A stretch of DNA of 6,809 bases from CAYVDH01 sp964450355. GTDB taxonomy: Bacteria; Bacteroidota; Bacteroidia; NS11-12g; UBA955. Below are positions 4,307 through 6,809 of the stretch, piece after piece. The translations under genes and the position numbers were made by a program. The notes beneath the pieces were generated by a model, which worked only from the letters and a program-made list of their open reading frames with translations, was not told where the DNA came from and did no database searches. Each line of letters starts with the position of its first letter. Within the stretch, counting starts at the first letter, position 1. Location of the stretch: NCBI GenBank assembly GCA_964450355.1, contig CAYVDH010000184.1, positions 1 through 6,809 of the forward strand, given 5' to 3'.

Positions 4307-5355
4307 TAAGTACCGAACAAGTATTAGACGCTTTAAGACATGTGGATGACCCAGACTTACACAAGGATTTGGTAACTCTTAACATGGTAAGAGACATCAA
4401 CATTGACAATCAAAAAATCTCCTTTTCAGTGTATTTAACTACACCTGCATGTCCTATGAAAGACATGATAGAAAATGCTTGTCGTAATGCTATATCTCAT
4501 TTTATAGGTAACAATTACGAAGTTCACATCAACATGACAAGTGAATTGACATCGGATAAAAATACCAATCAAAAACTGCCTTTTGTCAAAAACATCATTG
4601 CCGTAGCTAGTGGAAAAGGAGGGGTGGGAAAATCTACAATTTCAGCTTCGCTAGCCAAGGTATATAGCCAATTAGGCATCAAAGTAGGTTTGTTAGATGC
4701 AGACATTTATGGCCCATCAATTCCTACCATGTTTGGATTGAAAAATGCAGTGATTGACATGGTAGAAGTAAATGGTGTAGAAATGATGCAACCGATAGTA
4801 ATGGACAATTTAAAATTATTCTCCATTGGATTTTTATCCAAACCCAATGAAGCGATAGTGTGGAGAGGTCCTATGTTGTCACAGGCATTAAAACAATTCA
4901 TTACTGGAGTAAATTGGGGCGAACTAGATTATTTAATCATCGATTTGCCACCAGGAACTGGCGATATTCAAATTACCCTGACTCAAACCATGCCATTATC
5001 GGGCGCAGTAATTGTTACTACACCTCAGCAAATGTCTTTGGCTGATGCTAGCAGAGCATGCGCCATGTTTCGAATGCCAAACGTGAATGTGCCTATTTTA
5101 GGAATCATTGAGAACATGTCGTATTTTACTCCTGAGGATGCCCCTGAAAAAAAATACTACCTATTTGGAGAAGGTGGAGGTACTCAACTTGCAGCCATGT
5201 ATCAAACCGATTTATTAGGTCAGTTACCCATTAACCCTAAATTAATGAACGATGTAGATACTGGAAATACAATGCATAGCAAAAATTTGAATAATTTTAC
5301 TGAAATTGCGAAACAATTGGCCCGAAAAATTGCATTAAATAACATCAAAGAATAG
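4303..5355 (+). CDS. mrp: Mrp/ApbC family Fe-S cluster carrier ATPase
   Basis: A 350-residue P-loop protein that binds and hands on Fe-S clusters in an ATP-dependent way in the cytosol. Residues 1-80 or so form a MIP18/DUF59 domain with the T-T-P-A-C-P-M motif (Cys50). The NTPase domain starts near residue 97, with a deviant Walker A G-K-G-G-V-G-K-S-T (104-112, signature Lys105), D-A-D-I-Y-G-P-S (132-139), W-R-G-P-M (187-191) and D-L-P-P-G-T-G-D (214-221). The usual C-terminal CxxC after E-N-M-S-Y-F (270-275) is absent, replaced by T-P-E-D-A-P-E-K-K-Y-Y-L-F-G. I recall this as a Bacteroidota trait, so it need not mean loss of function. The ATG overlaps the upstream stop by four bases, and a NifU C-domain gene follows 32 bases later, which supports an Fe-S role. 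Confidence 0.95.
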   Translation: MISTEQVLDALRHVDDPDLHKDLVTLNMVRDINIDNQKISFSVYLTTPACPMKDMIENACRNAISHFIGNNYEVHINMTSELTSDKNTNQKLPFVKNIIAVASGKGGVGKSTISASLAKVYSQLGIKVGLLDADIYGPSIPTMFGLKNAVIDMVEVNGVEMMQPIVMDNLKLFSIGFLSKPNEAIVWRGPMLSQALKQFITGVNWGELDYLIIDLPPGTGDIQITLTQTMPLSGAVIVTTPQQMSLADASRACAMFRMPNVNVPILGIIENMSYFTPEDAPEKKYYLFGEGGGTQLAAMYQTDLLGQLPINPKLMNDVDTGNTMHSKNLNNFTEIAKQLARKIALNNIKE

Positions 5356-5387
5356 CACTGAATTGATAAGTTTAACACAGATAAAAA

Positions 5388-5624
5388 ATGAATAAAGACA
5401 AAATAAATTTAATAGAAGAAGCGCTTGAGTCAGTAAGACCATTTTTGAAAATGGATGGTGGTGATGTAGAATTTGTAGATTTTGATGAAAACAATGTTGT
5501 GTCGCTCAAATTGTTAGGAAATTGCAAAGGCTGTGCCATGAGTAACATGACCATGAAAGCAGGAATAGAAGAAGCTTTAAAAAAAGTATTGCCCGAAATT
5601 TCTTCTGTGATATCTGTTGACTAA
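5388..5624 (+). CDS. NifU C-terminal domain protein (Nfu-type Fe-S scaffold)
   Basis: A 78-residue stand-alone NifU C-terminal domain. It starts with a helix (I-E-E-A-L-E-S-V-R-P-F-L), then M-D-G-G-D-V-E-F and the cluster-binding C-K-G-C (Cys46 and Cys49) followed by A-M-S, and ends with the second helix (G-I-E-E-A-L-K-K-V-L-P). Such proteins form dimers bridged by a [4Fe-4S] cluster at the CxxC and pass it to apoproteins. The size is normal for a single-domain Nfu in Bacteroidota. It lies 32 bases after mrp, almost certainly in one operon. The pair may also be complementary: Mrp here lacks its CxxC while this neighbour provides one. The stop TAA (5622-5624) interlocks with the stop of the convergent thymidine kinase gene, leaving no room for an ordinary terminator between them. 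Confidence 0.95.
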   Translation: MNKDKINLIEEALESVRPFLKMDGGDVEFVDFDENNVVSLKLLGNCKGCAMSNMTMKAGIEEALKKVLPEISSVISVD

Positions 5625-6172
5625 CCTTTATTAGCTGTCAATTGCTGATAACAATCCGAGCATTTAGCTTGATAGTAATTATCACTACCTATAAGTACTA
5701 GCACTTTGTTGCTTTCTTTTCTGTAAGTGTAATTCGCTTTAGCAGAACAATCGCATTGAGCAAACAATTCTTTTTTGTTGTGAGCATGTTCAATCAATAA
5801 AGGCATCAAGCCAAAAGGGCGTGCCAAATAATCTTTGTCTAATCCACTAGCTACTACGTGAATTCCCTTATTTAATAACCGTTTAATTTCAATCATCATT
5901 AATTTATTAAAGAATTGAGCTTCATCTATAGCAATCAGTTTGGTAAATGGATGGATGAATTGACTGAGTTCATCGTTTGTGTCTATGCTAATGCAATCGT
6001 GAGTTCTTCCATCGTGGGTTTTGATGGTGATGTTGGAACTGCGGTTGTCAATATTGGGTTTAAACACAGTGAATTCATTTCTTGATAAACCTGATTGGCT
6101 TATGAAATCAATAAGAGCAGAGGTTTTTCCTGAAAACATACAGCCATAAAAAACAGTTAATTGACCAGACAT
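5621..6172 (-). CDS. tdk: Thymidine kinase (type II, TK1-like)
   Basis: A 183-residue cytosolic enzyme of nucleotide salvage that phosphorylates thymidine to dTMP with ATP. The P-loop is G-C-M-F-S-G-K-T-S (10-18; Cys in place of the usual Pro). D-E-A-Q-F-F (83-88) holds the Walker B Asp and the catalytic Glu84. V-V-A-S-G-L-D-K-D-Y (107-116) matches the family's conserved strand. The lasso and zinc region spans about 137-175. The zinc ligands are C-D-C (140 and 142) and C-S-D-C (171 and 174), so the first pair is CxC rather than the usual CxxC. Length fits the family (about 190). Start ATG at 6172; no strong Shine-Dalgarno. It converges on the NifU gene with stops overlapping by four bases and diverges from the SRPBCC gene across 91 bases. 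Confidence 0.95.
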   Translation of the reverse strand: MSGQLTVFYGCMFSGKTSALIDFISQSGLSRNEFTVFKPNIDNRSSNITIKTHDGRTHDCISIDTNDELSQFIHPFTKLIAIDEAQFFNKLMMIEIKRLLNKGIHVVASGLDKDYLARPFGLMPLLIEHAHNKKELFAQCDCSAKANYTYRKESNKVLVLIGSDNYYQAKCSDCYQQLTANKG

Positions 6173-6180
6173 ATTTTAAA

Positions 6181-6192
6181 TGCAAATTTGCA
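6181..6192. promoter_or_regulatory. Perfect 12-bp palindrome upstream of thymidine kinase
   Basis: TGCAAATTTGCA reads the same on both strands and lies 9 bases upstream of the tdk start in the divergent intergenic region. On each strand it contains CAAATTTG, one base away from the Bacteroidota -7 box TAnnTTTG. It may be an operator, an overlapping promoter element or chance in AT-rich DNA. Confidence 0.3.
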
Positions 6193-6263
6193 AGAACTCT
6201 TTTATTTTTTTTACATTGTGGAAAAACTTTAAATCATTATTATTGTTTTTGAATTAGAAGAAC

Positions 6264-6746
6264 ATGAGAATACATCAAGTAGAAACAAAGCAGAAACTAC
6301 CAATCAACAAAGATGAAGCTTGGAAGTTTTTTTCAACACCATACAATCTTAAAGTGCTAACTCCCGAAAACATGGATTTTGAAATTACAAATGGAGTAAC
6401 AGAAAACGATAACATGTATTCAGGTCAAATAATATGTTATAAAATAAAATTGTTACCCATGTTAAAATTAAAGTGGGTTACTGAAATTACTCACATCAAG
6501 GAAGGAGAGTTTTTCATAGATGAGCAGCGGTTTGGACCTTATGCCTTTTGGCACCATTTACATCACATTAGCGAATTAGATGGAGGAGTATTAATGCACG
6601 ATAAATTGCATTATAAAATGCCATTTGGCATCCTTGGTTCATTGGTTCATGCATTGTTTGTTAAAAAGGAGATAAAAAGAATATTTGAATACCGAAATAG
6701 AAAATTAATTCAATTGTTTGGGGAATTTGAGGAAAAAAATAATTAA
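6264..6746 (+). CDS. SRPBCC (START-like) family protein
   Basis: A 160-residue protein of the SRPBCC/polyketide cyclase-like superfamily (of the COG4276 type as I recall it), which form a helix-grip fold with a deep hydrophobic ligand pocket. The opening pattern is typical: an initial strand (V-E-T-K-Q-K-L-P-I-N), then the helix with A-W-K-F-F-S-T-P-Y-N-L-K-V-L-T-P. It is followed by alternating strands (W-V-T-E-I-T-H-I, F-F-I-D-E-Q-R-F-G-P-Y-A-F-W-H-H) and a long C-terminal helix with F-E-Y-R-N-R-K-L (about 141-148). The H-H-L-H-H cluster near 97 is conspicuous. There is no signal peptide. The start ATG has a modest AGAAG sequence upstream. Ligand and role are unknown. It is divergent from tdk with no evident functional link. 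Confidence 0.85.
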   Translation: MRIHQVETKQKLPINKDEAWKFFSTPYNLKVLTPENMDFEITNGVTENDNMYSGQIICYKIKLLPMLKLKWVTEITHIKEGEFFIDEQRFGPYAFWHHLHHISELDGGVLMHDKLHYKMPFGILGSLVHALFVKKEIKRIFEYRNRKLIQLFGEFEEKNN

Positions 6747-6809
6747 AAAAAGCTTGTAAAACGTTGAAAGTACTAGATTAGAAAAAAATAATAAAAATAA
6801 ATTTTGCTA
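6747..6809. other. AT-rich tail without a gene
   Basis: Sixty-three bases after the SRPBCC stop. There are A-runs but no clear hairpin. ATAAATTTTGC at the very end resembles a -7 box with one extra base and might belong to a gene beyond the edge; I do not call it. Confidence 0.4.

Noticed and set aside
4707..4901. Open frame of 64 codons on the minus strand inside mrp
   Set aside because: It is antisense to strongly conserved Mrp motifs and is a reading-frame shadow.
4860..5045. Open frame of 61 codons on the plus strand inside mrp
   Set aside because: It is out of frame with the conserved W-R-G-P and D-L-P-P-G-T-G-D region and has no independent support.
5372..5554. Open frame of 60 codons antisense to the NifU gene
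   Set aside because: It is a shadow of the conserved NifU domain.

Overview
The window looks like chromosomal DNA of a low-GC member of the Bacteroidota, probably Chitinophagales, Sphingobacteriales or Flavobacteriia-like. The evidence is the AT-rich base composition, good matches to the Bacteroidota promoter (TTG near -33, TAnnTTTG near -7) upstream of several genes, poor Shine-Dalgarno sequences, a group II-type geranylgeranylglyceryl phosphate synthase, an Mrp ATPase with the Bacteroidota-style CxxC-less C-terminus, and small Cys-anchored lipoproteins of a kind common in this phylum. No genus can be named from the sequence alone.

Region 1 (1-2875, all genes on the minus strand) is an accessory cluster of four related small secreted lipoproteins, read in the order 2633-1977, 1936-1292, 874-206 and then a partial gene from 209 off the left edge. 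The first and third are recent paralogs. Their first 50 or so codons, their promoter -7 region and about 200 bp of palindrome-rich intergenic DNA are duplicated almost base for base, but the protein cores have diverged strongly and the last 30 or so codons are moderately similar. The duplicated intergenic DNA carries three small hairpins that look like REP-type repeats. One copy carries a 68-bp segment, absent from the other, that sits between the -7 and -33 boxes.

Region 2 (2876-3151) has no gene. It holds a GC-rich, strongly foldable element (2926-3030) that I read as a candidate structured RNA or a mobile structured repeat.

Region 3 (3152-5624, plus strand) is conserved core-type DNA: a GGGP synthase (archaeal-type ether-lipid enzyme); then, behind its own promoter, a two-helix membrane protein translationally coupled (ATGA) to an Mrp/ApbC-type Fe-S carrier ATPase; then a NifU C-terminal-domain scaffold. 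The last three probably form one transcript, with Mrp and NifU-C serving Fe-S cluster assembly or transfer.

Region 4 (5621-6809) holds thymidine kinase on the minus strand, whose stop codon interlocks with that of the NifU gene, and divergently a START/SRPBCC-fold protein of unknown ligand. The last 60 bases are AT-rich with no gene.

No defence system, CRISPR array, transposase, tRNA or rRNA is visible. The most unusual material is the mosaic lipoprotein pair with its repeats and the structured element next to it.
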